From Sympetrum striolatum (lineage: Eukaryota; Arthropoda; Insecta; Odonata; Libellulidae): a DNA stretch of 64,000 nucleotides. Under the pieces are notes generated by a model. That model saw nothing but the letters and a program-made list of their open reading frames with translations, had not been told where the DNA came from and did no database searches. The position numbers were made by a program, and so were the translations under genes. Of the stretch, positions 47,320 to 59,090 are shown piece after piece (within the stretch, counting starts at the first letter, position 1; each line of letters starts with the position of its first letter). The stretch spans positions 31,963,393-32,027,392 of the forward strand of contig OX388350.1 in NCBI GenBank assembly GCA_947579665.1. The letters are read 5' to 3'.

Positions 47320-50300
47320 CTGGGAAAATATGAAGTGTCTTTAAATTTTTTATGTTGGGTGAGAGTAATTCAGATTATTTACAAAAATAGCCATCCAATG
47401 AGTGCCATTTGTGTGCATTTTTTTTGGATATAGGAAATGTTTGATTCAATAGTGTACTAAGTATAAGTAAATTTTTTACAGGGATAAAATAATTAGCTGA
47501 TACAAAGGAGTTCATTCCAACTACATCTCAAAGTCACAATACTTCTGAGAATTTGGCTAAAACAGGAAATCTTAAGTGTAAAACAGAGGCAGTGATGTAG
47601 TGGCACATTTTCCAGTGTGGGAACACTAAATATATTTGTCAAATTACAAGGAAAGTCATATTTATATGATTTCCTCGAATGCCTACAATAGCAAAGAGAA
47701 TAGAATTAGTATGTATCTGTGAGCTTGCTGAAAAACGCTAAGTCTTTTATACCAAATCAACATTTAGCAATAAATTGATTATTTTTTTACAGTGGAAAAC
47801 CAGTGTGGGAATGCCGTTTCAAATGTAGAACCCTCTCTAACGAAACACTAACCTTGCAGGCACCCTTCTTATTTGAAATTGTGCAGATTGAGCCCTTAGG
47901 ATTTAAATAGAATTTAGAACTTCCGATGATCCACAAACACAATTCATTGGGGAGGATATTTGGCTCAGCAAATAGCAACCGATCGCTTGTTTTTTTCTGT
48001 AAAGAAAATATCCCAAACATGCAAATCTGAAGAACAATTTTGGCAGTAGAAATGTTAATGAAATATTAATACAAACTAAAAATACTGTAACTCCAAAAGG
48101 AAAGTTACCATCTCAGTAATGCCCCATCCAGCCACGACACAAGTTTTCCAAGATTCCACTCTGTAATCATTTTTGGGGAAAATGACTAAACCCATGTTCT
48201 TATTGAAAGAAAATGGTCTTCTGACCTGAAAATAAAATAACAATCTCCTAATGACACTGAAATTAGAAAATAAAATATGAATTTTGAATAAAAGAAAGCT
48301 GGATGAGAACATGTCTTTGCTTAGCAGATAGAGGAGCTTAATACATTTCTAGGACTTAAATTCTTTTGGGAAATAATGCTCTCAAATTTAATGTGTTGCA
48401 AGAGTTCCAGTACAATTACTTAGAATAAGCTTTATTAAGTAATTTATAGCCCATTTTTAAGAAATTTCAGAGGAAATGAAAATGTATAGCAGAACAGTAT
48501 GATTAAAACATTGCCTTCATACCATGAAATACTCATCTTAATAACAAAAGATAATCAATGATATTTCAATCATTTATGGCTCCTATTGTATACAGATGAT
48601 ATTGGCCTATTTTCTTTGTTTTGGAGGTTTCTTTGTCTTACACATATGCACAGCAAAGAGAAACAACAAGAAGAAAAGAATAAAAATATGAATCCTCTCC
48701 TAATTTTGGAAAGATTAGGTCAACCATAACTAAAGACCAGCTAATCTAAATTAAAGCCCTACACGTGTATAAGGAAGATTTTTAAAATATTTGCACAGTA
48801 TAAAGAAATCCTGAAAATTAAGGAATTACATAAATACCATCTTTTCAGCTAAATAACATGCACCAACTGGACATTGATTACATTAAAAATTTTATAACTG
48901 TTAAGTAAATAAAAATTATGCTTCCAAATAATACCAAGCAAAATCTATCATGAAAATAGCTGACCATGAAAATACATGACCATGTACAAAAGACAAGGAA
49001 AGCATACTTTTTGTATACTTTTCCAAGGGTGCTTTGAAATTTTTATATTACTCCTGGTATGTCCAATTTTTATTTAATATATATTATACTCAAACACAGA
49101 AGAAAGATGGTACAAGTTGTCACGTCTGGAGCTTCAGGATCCTCTGGATGAGAATGGTGATACCAAATGATGCAAACATGAGAAAATGAAGAAATGAGGG
49201 TTGAGAGGAATCATAGCGGAATAACCAAGTTGATATGAAATAGATATATGAAAAGTATCAAAACAGCAAATATGAATCAAAAGAGAAGTTTCAACATAGT
49301 AAAATAATCAATTTATTGCATAGAAAGACAAGAGATATTAAATTAAATGCAGAAAACTTGAATCATCATTTCCAGTTTCAGTGATGTCTTAAAAACCTTT
49401 TAAAATATTTATGTAAGTGATACACTAGAAATAGCAAAAACGTGCACTGAACATAAAGTGAGTTCATACCAGGGAGGTAATATTTGAATATAATACTAAG
49501 AGATAATTTCATTAAGAAAAACAAAGATGCATGTAACATAGGGTCCTTACCGAGTTTCTCGATGGGTAATAAAAGGTATAACAACACAATTATGAAGGAT
49601 ATGTGCAATGGAGGAGGTTTCCATTGACAAAATATCTCATAAATACGTTCAACACATGTTATGCTATCCTAATAAGATAGCCAAACAGAATAAAAATAAT
49701 GTTGCTTTAAAACTGCACTTATAAGCTGGTGTCAGTTACTAATGTTAGAGGGAAGTAGTCAGGGACGGAACTGTGGTCAAATGATTCATCAACAGAATGC
49801 ATTTAAGGATGAAATTCATAGCTTTCAAGGAGTGTGCATAGTGCTGAGTTTGTTCAGAAAATAGTTGAACATAAATAAAATATTATGAAATTTTAAACAG
49901 GAAAGAAACTCTTTTAGTACGATAAGGATATTATAAAAAGTTAGAGATCACATTAGCATAAAGAAGAGATAAATAAGTAAATAATGAAAACTTCAGGAGT
50001 ATCAACTTAAGATCCACACAAACTTATCTAAATACATAATTCATTGAAACATTCAATTGTTTATAATATTGCTACTGCAGCACATTTGAGCATTTTCTTT
50101 ATCATAAAATACTATAGCAGCAAATAGTTCTTAAGGTTGAAATTATAAATTATTTCATTATAAACCATAAGGGGAGAGGATGCTTAACTTTGCATCCTAA
50201 TTTTAAAGAATAATTTAAGATTAATTTCAAAACAAAATGTCAAAAGAAACGAGGTTAACTATTATCTCACACCTTAATTAATCCAATATCCTCATGCAGA

Positions 50301-52154
50301 CTGTGCAACTGAAAACCAGGATGAGGTACAAAATATTCTGGATAGCGTAGCTGACGCAAGGAATCTTTTTCTCTTATGTTCGCTGTTCCAGCAGCCAGGA
50401 AAAATGTTGTTGTCCGATAATTAACTATAGTCCTAGGATCTCTCAGAAAATTAATGAAGAATTTAAAGTCAGATTAAATATTTTCTTCAATAAATTAGAA
50501 TTTTCTAAAGATACACTCACTTTTAGTATTCTTTTTTACTATACAATGAGCTGCTGTGCCTACCCAAGAGGGTGTAAGAAGAAAACCGCAACACCAATGG
50601 CCATATCTGTTTTTACTGATAATGTAGTTCATTGAAACCTATGGTAAATATTAGAATAGAGGGAATCTATATTTTCCAGTTATTATGTAATTGATATGGA
50701 ATTGAAACAAGATAGGAATTTATTATTGAAATGGAATGAGATGTGATTGAGTACTTGAAATTAGAAGCTAGAGGTTTACCTAGACATCTCTGGAAGCAAC
50801 TTCAATAGAGCATTAATTTCAGCTGTAATTTATTGTATAAATATAAAATTATAGAGGTAAAGAAATAAACTAGAGATCCAACACTAAAAAATGTTAACAA
50901 GAGTAATGTGAATTTTAACTTTTGATGACTGAAAAGTGAAGCTTCAAAGAAAATCCTATGAAACCAAGAAAATAAATAGAAAGATTTTAGCAATAGACAA
51001 CGTTCTAGTAGAGTTGTAAAATAGAGAACAGTAATTCGTAACAGAAATTAATAAACAAAATATACTAATTAATAGTAACAGAAATTATACATATTATTTT
51101 AAGAAATTAGAATATTATCAAGAGACAATAAGATTCATGTAGAAATTGCATTTAATTTGTGCAGGAGATATTTTAATATATGAATAAAATCATCAAATTC
51201 ATTTGTTCACAACAATATATTTTGTGATGGGGAATAATATTTTTTTGTAAGTATATTATACTGTGAAAATTGTGAGGGTATAATTATACTGATTGCATTT
51301 ATTTTCCCTTCAGAAATACTCTATACTAATTATCAATGTGGAATGATTCAAGTTTTTCTAAAATTTCCTTTCAAAAACATACCAGAAATGGGAAGTCTTT
51401 AATATTTGCAGGCTGCCCTCCAATGATAGCTTCCGCAAAAGTTTCATTGATGCTATCATCTTTAACTTGGACAACTGAGATAAGAAGGTATAGTATATAA
51501 GTGACAAAGAACTACACTTTGAAAATATTATATCTACTATCACCATGGAAGAAGGATCACTATTCAAATAATGTTCTGTAATAGGTTATAATGAAGAGGA
51601 AAAAAATTATGAACTTTTTTTACTTATATTTATGGGGTAATTTATAGGTATCTTAAAATGCTATCCATATATACAGGAATCTAGTTCAGCATTTCGTATC
51701 ATTAATTATCTCAAATGTTAAACAACAATATGATGAAGTATTTATTAAATTAAGTCGTAAAGATTACTTCAAAAGAGTTCTTACACAAACATGTACACGA
51801 AAAACTAAAAATTTGAAAATGTTTCACAATTGAAAGGTATATGCGTTATAGGTAATTCCTTTAGCGCAGAATAAACATTAGCCGTTGCACCTACGATTCT
51901 GGACGTGACGTCAATCCATTTGTTATATTAGACCATGGGTGGAAATAAATTTCAATTTCTCAATAAAGGACTGTGAACTTGTCAATATCGCTTAGATTTT
52001 TGTTGAGGGTGGCGATTTTATAAGAATATATTTCGGAAATAGGAAGTAGTAAATTAAATCGCATAAAGGGTATAAAACTATAATTCTTACTGTCGAACTT
52101 ACTTGAACTTACAACCATAACCTGCAGCATAACAAGAGTTACTTTACAATTCAT
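47026..52154 (-). CDS. Secreted chymotrypsin-fold serine protease, elastase-like pocket, possible GPI tail (327 aa)
   Basis: S1A endopeptidase. Seven exons on the minus strand, 52154-52103, 51474-51383, 50638-50521, 50439-50273, 48225-48109, 47996-47853 and 47319-47026, join in frame (984 bases with stop). The protein has a short signal peptide (MNCKVTLVMLQVMVVSS), a pro-segment ending TFAEA, then mature IIGGQPAN. The triad is intact: TAAHC, DIGLIK, GDSGSP. The pocket differs from trypsin: Gly at chymotrypsin position 189, Ser at 216 (SWSWNC) and Thr at 226 (VPTVY), which points to small hydrophobic P1 residues. The residue before IIGG is Ala rather than Arg or Lys, so trypsin-like activation is unlikely. 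The last 25 residues are SGSSS, a spacer and LIVLFIFVMHLF, resembling a GPI-anchor signal. Physiological substrate unknown. Confidence 0.92.
47853..47996 (-). CDS. Protease exon 6
   Basis: Acceptor TTTACAG and donor GTTAGT, 48 codons, phase 0. Contains LPNELC, GSICTISNKKGACK; joined to exon 7 it gives GACKGDSGSP. Confidence 0.93.
48109..48225 (-). CDS. Protease exon 5
   Basis: Acceptor TATTTTCAG and donor GTAACT, 39 codons, phase 0. Contains RRPFSFNKN and the conserved CVVAGWGITEM. Confidence 0.94.
50273..50439 (-). CDS. Protease exon 4 (catalytic Asp)
   Basis: Acceptor TTTTCTGAGAG. This choice is forced by frame, because using the AG two bases earlier gives a stop. Contains FFLAAGTANIREKD and HSLHEDIGLIK. 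Donor GTGTGAG. Confidence 0.9.
50521..50638 (-). CDS. Protease exon 3 (catalytic His)
   Basis: Acceptor TTACCATAG and donor GTGAGT, ends in phase 1. Contains HWCCGFLLTPSWVGTAAHC, with an extra Cys beside the usual Cys42. Confidence 0.94.
51383..51474 (-). CDS. Protease exon 2 (activation site)
   Basis: Acceptor CTTATCTCAG and donor GTATGT. Encodes the pro-segment VQVKDDSINETFAEA and the mature start IIGGQPANIKDFPFL. Confidence 0.92.
52103..52154 (-). CDS. Protease exon 1 (signal peptide)
   Basis: ATG at 52,154; the donor A|GTAAGT gives the phase 1 needed by exon 2. An alternative GTAAGT six bases upstream would break the frame. A five-codon out-of-frame upstream ATG starts 7 bases before this ATG and overlaps it. 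Unlike the other exons it lies in CpG-rich DNA. Confidence 0.78.
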
Positions 52155-52206
52155 ACTTCATGTGGAAATTTTCTGATCAGGTTACATATATGGGATACGA
52201 GATGCA

Positions 52207-52212
52207 TTTATA
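52207..52212 (-). promoter_or_regulatory. Possible TATA box of the protease gene
   Basis: TATAAA on the minus strand, 53-58 bases before the start ATG. A weak initiator-like TCAG lies about 38 bases downstream, longer than the usual spacing of about 30. Confidence 0.35.
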
Positions 52213-53419
52213 TGAACGATATGAACTGATATGAACCTATGAACCATATGAACTTTGTGTACAATATTTTATTCCGTTGCTCTTCTTTTTAATTTACGTC
52301 AACAATTAATAGTCGCGAAAAGCTCAAATCGCCTTAAGTTAATTAATTATAATAATAGCATAATTATGTAGGAATTGCAATCACTGGTGAGAAGTTTCAA
52401 TCATAACCGATTAATGCTCAACTCCTAATAATATTTTTCTCTGTAAGTCTGCCTACAAGGTGGCGGAATTTCGGAAATTCCATTCCACTCGTAACGGAAT
52501 TATTACAAAATTCACGCCCAGTATCGACCACCGGGTGAAACAGGCCATAGTATGCCCGCAAGTCAGACTGCATCAGGGGACCTAATCTAACCCGGCATCA
52601 CAGGTGATTTCAGTTTTCTTTAGGTGATGCATTCAATAACACATTATATAACACTCCCTAATAACCAGCGCGGTCGGCTCCAGTGAAAGGGTTTCCGGGG
52701 TCGATTCCCGGTGGAAGCCTACCTAAGCTGTCGAAGCACAGTTGACAATTCTACTATATTCAGGGAAAGCTCATACAAATATTAAGAACCTAGATGTAGA
52801 CGAACGAAATTCTACCAAAACATAAATAAAAGCTTACAATTAATATACCGGATTTGAAATTGAAATGCATGCAACATTCCAGTACCCAGACTTCCAAAAC
52901 TTTCAGAGGTGAGAATTCCCGCAGGTAAAATCCTCAAAGTTAGCTAACTGAAGTATTAAACAAAAACTTACGAAGGGTGTTTCTATATGACAGAAAAGGA
53001 AGGATATTTTGCGCGAGAGGAGGAAAAATCGTCCCTGATAAATGAAAAACCTTGCTACTTGTACTGCTCAGATGGTACTCTGGAACCAGTCCTTTAGAGT
53101 TGGTTAGCGATAGTTCCTTCCTTTCATATCCACATATTTAATTCATTATGTCTACCTCGAGGTATATCTTGACAAATATTAATATTTGATGAATGTAATA
53201 AATCTACATAAGAGGCGAGATTTCTTACAAAACACCTTAATTGGAGAAATCCCTAATTTATGCCAAGATAAAAAGGAAGCGAAAATAGTAACGATAGCTT
53301 AAATTTGAAATTTGAAAAATTACTTGTAAATGTCTTTAAAAAGAACGGATAAACACCTAATTTTGAGAAATAATTAAAATTTGAAGAATGCCCAGAAAAT
53401 CTAAAGTAGGATCAAGATA
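52213..53419. other. Upstream region of the protease gene with one SINE
   Basis: No gene seen apart from the SINE at 52,663. CpG frequency is normal again here. Confidence 0.4.
52663..52758 (+). repeat. tRNA-derived SINE copy
   Basis: AACCAGCGCGGTCGGCTCC, then TTTCCGGGGTCGATTCCCGG (B box), then TGGAAGCCTACCTAAGCTG and TCGAAGCACAGTTGACAATT. The part after the B box recurs inverted at 36,931-36,991, and its last third at 13,581, which defines a small family in this window. Confidence 0.7.
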
Positions 53420-53879
53420 AGCTGGGTTTCCCCATGCAATGATTACTGGCGCCAGTTGAATGTAAACTCGCGCCAGTATTACTGGCTCCAGTTTACGTTT
53501 CCACACAATTCAAATTTTTTTTAATTGGCACTGTTAAAGATTTCGATGTCGATAAGGGCCAATATTAAATATAAGGGGAAATTATATTTCTTTGGGAGGA
53601 CGGTGATTTTTATTTTAGTTCTTTAGTTAGTATCTCACGATGACTCGAAGAGTTAAAACTAGCTGTTCCAATAAATCATTTTTTCATGAAAATTTTGACT
53701 TTAATTTTTCTTCTGCTGTTCCTGAGATGGAGTTTCGCCAAGTGACGGCTCTTCAGCGATTGATTATATGCACAATAATCGATCGATTGGCAATTTTTAA
53801 TTTCAATTTGAAAGATGCGAAGGAAAACGGAGTGGGGGAAGTCATCAGCCAGAAATGATTGTATGTGGAAACCCAGCTA
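53420..53879. mobile_element. MITE, 460 bp, terminal inverted repeats AGCTGGGTTTCC
   Basis: Left end AGCTGGGTTTCCCCATGCAA matches the reverse complement of the right end, AGCTGGGTTTCCACATACAA, at 17 of 20 positions. Both flanks read ATA, a 3-bp duplication that would fit a PIF/Harbinger-like insertion. Just inside the left end are three GCCAGT-type boxes (CTGGCGCCAGT, CGCCAGTA, GGCTCCAGT). A 72-aa frame at 53,640-53,858 (contains MTRRVKTSCSNKSF) lies inside; its function is unknown. Confidence 0.72.
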
Positions 53880-54107
53880 TAATATTTAAGATCACTCATA
53901 AAAACTATTGAAGGGCGGTAAGATAAAACAGCGAGGAATAAGAAAGCACTGGAGGTTTTTTTGCATATTCTCCGATAACAGTGTCAGAGGGTCACAAATA
54001 ATATATTTTCATCGCTTAAAAGGTCAGTTTCCAGCAGTTTGGGATCAAAATACTCCTCGGAAAGAAAAAACGCCTCGTAGAATTTACAGAACCTTCCACT
54101 CTTCAAC

Positions 54108-54113
54108 TCAGTT
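54108..54113 (+). promoter_or_regulatory. Possible initiator TCAGTT
   Basis: Matches the arthropod initiator consensus TCAGT(T/C), 12 bases before the first ATG of the peptide frame. No TATA box at the expected distance. Confidence 0.3.
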
Positions 54114-54119
54114 TTGTGG

Positions 54120-54347
54120 ATGAATTCGAAAATGAAAACTCCCCAGGCATTCTTAGTTTTGTGCTTCTGCATTTTTTGTTCTTTGAATGAGTGCGTAGAC
54201 GCTCAGAATTACAATTTGCACGTAGTTTCTGGAGGCGAAAGGGGCATCTATGGAACAGCTCAAGAATATGGACCTACGTCATCGAACTCGGCTTCAGAAA
54301 GGAAGGAAAACTCACCCCAAGACGACCAAGAAAATATAAGATGCTGA
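54120..54347 (+). CDS. Candidate small secreted peptide
   Basis: An uninterrupted frame of 75 codons from ATG 54,120, or 71 from ATG 54,132; the latter gives the better signal peptide. The leader is MKTPQAFLVLCFCIFCSLNE, with predicted cleavage after CVDA, leaving a hydrophilic mature peptide of about 47 residues starting QNYNLHVVSGGERG and ending in a single C-terminal Cys (ENIRC). A charged, low-complexity Ser/Glu/Asp/Gln-rich half follows the start. AATAAA lies about 290 bases past the stop. No dibasic site is visible. I recognise no family. The typical n-, h- and c-regions of the leader are the main support; it could be chance or an incomplete first exon. Confidence 0.4.
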   Translation: MNSKMKTPQAFLVLCFCIFCSLNECVDAQNYNLHVVSGGERGIYGTAQEYGPTSSNSASERKENSPQDDQENIRC

Positions 54348-54638
54348 CATTGTGAAGTAATTCATCAAATTCCAGAGAAATCGAAGGATTGAAGACTGAG
54401 AGTCTATCAGACTGACGAATTTCTCTTTCAGCTTGAGTTTTACGTTGTGTTACAAGTGAAAGTTATCCATGCCAGTGATGATTAGGTCTAGGTTCATCTT
54501 CAGTCTAAGAAAAGAGCGTAATTAAGACCTTTTTACTATCTTGTTTCTTTATGATTCTAAGATTATCTTAAAATTAAGAGATTTGTTTAAAGAATGTTAT
54601 TTTTATGAATTGATGGAGTATTTTTTACCTAGATATTT

Positions 54639-54644
54639 AATAAA
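54639..54644 (+). terminator. Poly(A) signal AATAAA downstream of the peptide frame
   Basis: AATAAA in TTTAATAAATAATCGG, about 290 bases after the stop. AT-rich context lowers its weight. Confidence 0.35.
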
Positions 54645-57600
54645 TAATCGGCAATAGAAATATTTTGTTTACTTTTCTCTAATCCTATTCGTACCGGTTA
54701 CACAATAAACAGGTATCTGTTTTCGTGGGGCTGTTTCAATCGATTTCGGGAATGAATGATCTAAAATAACGCATTTTATACTTCAAAATCTGTAAATTTC
54801 ATTACTTAACATGAAAATTTCTTTCTCAATATGCAAGTGTTCGATCGAGTATGTTAATTTAATTCTAGAAAATATTTTTGTAACAATAATAGCATATCCT
54901 CGCTAAAGTTATTTAATGCCGACAGAAGAATTTGTGAAAAGTGTTATTTATTCTTGTAAATCCCTTTCATAAAGTGCATTCAATAAAGGCATCGTTGACA
55001 ATATGGAAAAGGAACCATTCAGATAAGAATGAAATTCTCCCAACCAAGAAGGTTTTTCGACTGACGCATTCTTTCCAACATTTTTCCTACTATGCGCATA
55101 ACATAACTTCATCACTTGTGAGTATAAGTAAGGTTTGATGATTTGTCATGCGTAGAAATAGAATAACTCGGAAAGGAAACTTATAAATAAAGTTTCATAT
55201 CGAGAATGTGTTGGTGACGTTATGCTTTCGAGGTTGAAACATCTAATTCATTTACAGCTATGTCCCAAATTTTCTTTCCTTATGCCGAGATTTATTTTTG
55301 AAGTTATTAGTAGAACACAACACATTATACTATTTCAAATTATTTCTTTCGAGTAGCATATAGCAGGGCTGGTTCTAATTTAGAAGCGGAAAGTATTTTA
55401 TTTGGCTTGATAAGTTTATTATTTTAGATGCAGATAAAGAGCAATCAATTGATAAATGCTTAAACGAGCGATTTTGTGAGAGAACCACGTAATACGACAT
55501 TTTAACATTGACCTGGATTGCTCTTTTCTCTTCAGATTTATTCTTTGGTATCATTTGAATATGCGGAATACGTCTGGTAACTCACTACAATGTGGAATTT
55601 GATGTATTTCTTCAGGCACTGTAGATGCCTACGGCAGTGGAAACAATAAACTTAATTTACTTTCTCTTGAATCCGGTTTCTTGTTCTGAAAGTAGCGCCA
55701 TGTGAAATAGCTTCGGTTCAGAGAAAGAGTAAGCTTTAGGATTATTTTAGGAAAGACGATTCACAATCCTTAACTACAGCGATCATTCTATTTTACCTGA
55801 AATAACACTAATTTTGCTTAACACTTAAAATAATACACACAATTGAAATACAGAAAGCATTTAGGCTAATGAAAACATTTTTCGTAATTAAATTTACCAT
55901 GCATTTTATTTTACTATGTACTACCAATAAATTTTAAAATTTATAGATTTTTAGGTTATATCTTTGTTTATCGGCAGTTTGAATCTTGAAATGTTTTGCA
56001 TTTCTGTGAAGAGCGCAGAACTTCGTAAATTTAGCGATCAAAGTTTTTTCTTATCCTGATTGGAGATATCGCTATTGAGCTTACGTGATGCCCAAGTACT
56101 AATCATAGATTGGTGTTGCAATCTTCATCATCAAGATCTTCACCGTTTCTCCTTTATTGAGATATGAAATAAAAAATTGGTTCCTTTCAAGAGTTATCAT
56201 GAAAATCAATCACGACTCAGTATCTGCCTCGAAGGCTATTTGAGTTTATTGCTATTTAAGCTATTGATAACATTTAATTGATCGATAGTTGATATTAGCC
56301 AGAGTGATATATTTCACATCAAATGTAGTCATTGCAGAGCACAGTAAAATGCGAATTGTTAAAGGGTAGCTAGATAGGTAGATGCAATGCTATAGGATCG
56401 TGTAAGTTTAAGGCTGTGGTCCACAATGGATGGATAACGAATTATTTGATATCTTTCCCTGATAGTTTTAGAAAAGTTGATGATAGTCATGAAAATAAAC
56501 TACTTCTGAGTGTGAAGAAAGATCTAATCTTTTCCCGGTTTTTCCTCGTATTTAGGTATTAACCAACAAAAATCCTTTGCCGAAGCGTTGGTTATTAACC
56601 AACGAACGAACCAACATCTGGTTGACAACAGAGAAGATTTCTTGTCAACTTTGAATGTTTTTAACTGCTAAGCATTTAATTCCTGCAACTCTTACTAATT
56701 GCTCCATCTTCTGATCTCACCATTATCAGCCAAAAAATCCATATTTCTTAGAGTATATATTCCTTCAGCAATTAAACAGATATTTTGTTAATTAGCAACA
56801 TTCGGAGCGTTGGATAGAGAACGAAAACAAAATAAAACAAAACAGCTTCATCACGATATCATTGCCACTTGATTTGCACTCGAGATAAACAAGCGATAAC
56901 ACTATCTATCCAAAAATTTAAAAGCGTTTCCGCCAACCATTTAATCTGATGAGATTATGCGAACTCATCCACAACAAAATCGTAATCTATTTTTATTTAT
57001 TTAGCTATTGTTTTCAAATGAATTCACCGTGCGTCGAAATGTTTTTGAACGCTGAGATAATACATTTTTTTATATAGCATTCTTAAAATTCTGTCATCGA
57101 TAACTAAATCTACGTCGAAACATGTATCTTAAGATCATGCGCTAAGAAATCAATTCAGAATTTTAAGAATTCTGGGCTTACTTACGATATTCACGACTTC
57201 AAGACGTTATAACTCCAATTCGTAATATTTCTATTTTACAGGAAACAAGTCTCTCAGCCATCGATTCTGACTAACTTTTGAATTTGGGATTCCAAATATA
57301 CGATAAGTCCGATGCTTGATATTTCACTGATGTGTAATAACCTAAATTATCATTGCATAGAGTATTAGATTAGAGAATACTCATTGCATCTTCAACGACC
57401 AAGCCGAGCACAAAAATATCACACAACTTCCAACCCCAGAGTTAACGAACCGCCAAGGTATATTAAATGTATCAATGCACGATGTCCAAGGTTATCTTCA
57501 GAGTTTCAACTTGTGAAAGGAGATAAAGTTCTAAATCTTAATAAAATTCATTTATTTCCATTCACTTCAACTATCAATCGCTAATACAAATTATGTTTAT

Positions 57601-58826
57601 TAAGCTTCATCCCGATTCTCTTTGTCAACAGCTCTACACATCGTAAACAGTAATCCGACTAAATGACGATAAGTCTTACTATCTGACTCGTTACTTCCAT
57701 CAGGAACTTTCCTATAATTTCCTAATTTAAATCTTGACGAATTCCTTTTACTTATGCAGACTCACGCCACCGACAATTCAGATACATTATACCTTTTTAT
57801 AATGCTAACCGGTACACGTTAAAACGATATATATTGCAGGTTGGTGAAGTTATTCAATTGTTTTTTTTTTCATTTTACAAATAGCAGAAGAGTAAAAATA
57901 AGTAATAATAATAGATTATTAGCAAATGCTAAACTTGCATGCTCTGTTACTGTATACTACTAATTTACAAACAGTTTGCAATCCCATAGAAATTAGACAT
58001 AAAATTCTGTCTTCCAGAAATTTCCTTCATTAAATCTTCCGAGAGAGAGTCATGGATTTGCCTAGCCATATTTTTTTCCGCACTATCCACGCCAACGCAT
58101 GAAGAGATCCTTGATAATCATGCTTTTCATTTTTAAGTTAAATGATTCGAATAAATGCATGTTGATGACAGTCATACCGTATACTCTTTTGCTTGCGCTC
58201 GTTTTTTCTGCTTGCGATGATATTTGACCGACTTACGCTCGAGTGATCGCAATAACTGAAAAAGCCACAGATCGCGAAAACTCTAAAAAAAGGCTTTCGC
58301 GAACGAACCCACTTTCACCTCAGTGAATCTGATCTCTCAAGTTCTTTTCCGAAAAAATGCGCCCCATCCACTTTCTGTTTCATTCACCAGTTCAATGTTT
58401 CATTTTCGTGTGTTCCCAAGAAATAGCTCATAAAAATCTACGCGAAACACTGGACATATACTCATCACAATAAACATTGGATACTAGGTAGGTTCGCTAT
58501 GATTATCTGACCTTTCTTAAACAGGAATTATGCAGTCTTACCGCTAGGGCGTGTCCTGCGAAAGTACATTCACAAGCCTTACCGGAAAATCATTTATCTC
58601 CCCTGGGAGGGAATCGATCAAACTTATAAAATTAAAAATATTTATCATCTTGATTGAACATAAGAACAGTCGGACACTTATATTAAATCTATCGATACAA
58701 AAATGGATGAACATAATTCTTAAAGCTTTCTTTGTTCTTAAATACGTTTAGGCAATAAAAGTAGACTAAAATATACCTACATAATTCCAATAGGAAGGGA
58801 TTTTCTAATATGAATTCACGGAAGGC
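54645..58826. other. Gene-free AT-rich stretch
   Basis: No gene supported. Perfect 9-bp-arm palindrome at 56,586-56,604 (CGTTGGTTATTAACCAACG), preceded by another GTATTAACCAAC at about 56,558. No transposon boundary identified. Confidence 0.35.
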
Positions 58827-59090
58827 ATGGAAGGAAGCAGAATGACTAAAATGGTTTATGAGAAGAATGTGAATAATTTGTAGGGAAAAGAAGACCGAAA
58901 AATAAATGGTTGGATATGGTAAAATAGTGATTAAAAGAAATTAACTTCTCCTGAAGAATGCAAGAGAATGTATGAGAAAATTAATGGATGTGTACAAGCT
59001 ATTATCAATCTCAATTCTAATGTAGCTTCTCGTCAGGCCGAAATGGATGGTGCCCTAACATTCTACACTAGAATCGACCAATAAAGAATA
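58827..59090 (+). mobile_element. LINE reverse-transcriptase C-terminal relic
   Basis: One frame reads GSRMTKMVYEKNVNNL, a stop, then GKRRPKNKWLDMVK and a further stop, followed by KEINFS-like residues. The order of a Lys/Arg-rich GRPKxxWxD(M/S)V segment followed by LKEx(N) is typical of the extreme C-terminal end of insect non-LTR retrotransposon polyproteins. Multiple stops make it dead. Upstream reverse transcriptase domains are absent, consistent with 5' truncation. The 3' border is uncertain. Confidence 0.6.

Noticed and set aside
53984..54172. Minus-strand frame overlapping the secreted-peptide candidate
   Set aside because: It is the antisense shadow of the plus-strand frame with no motif of its own.
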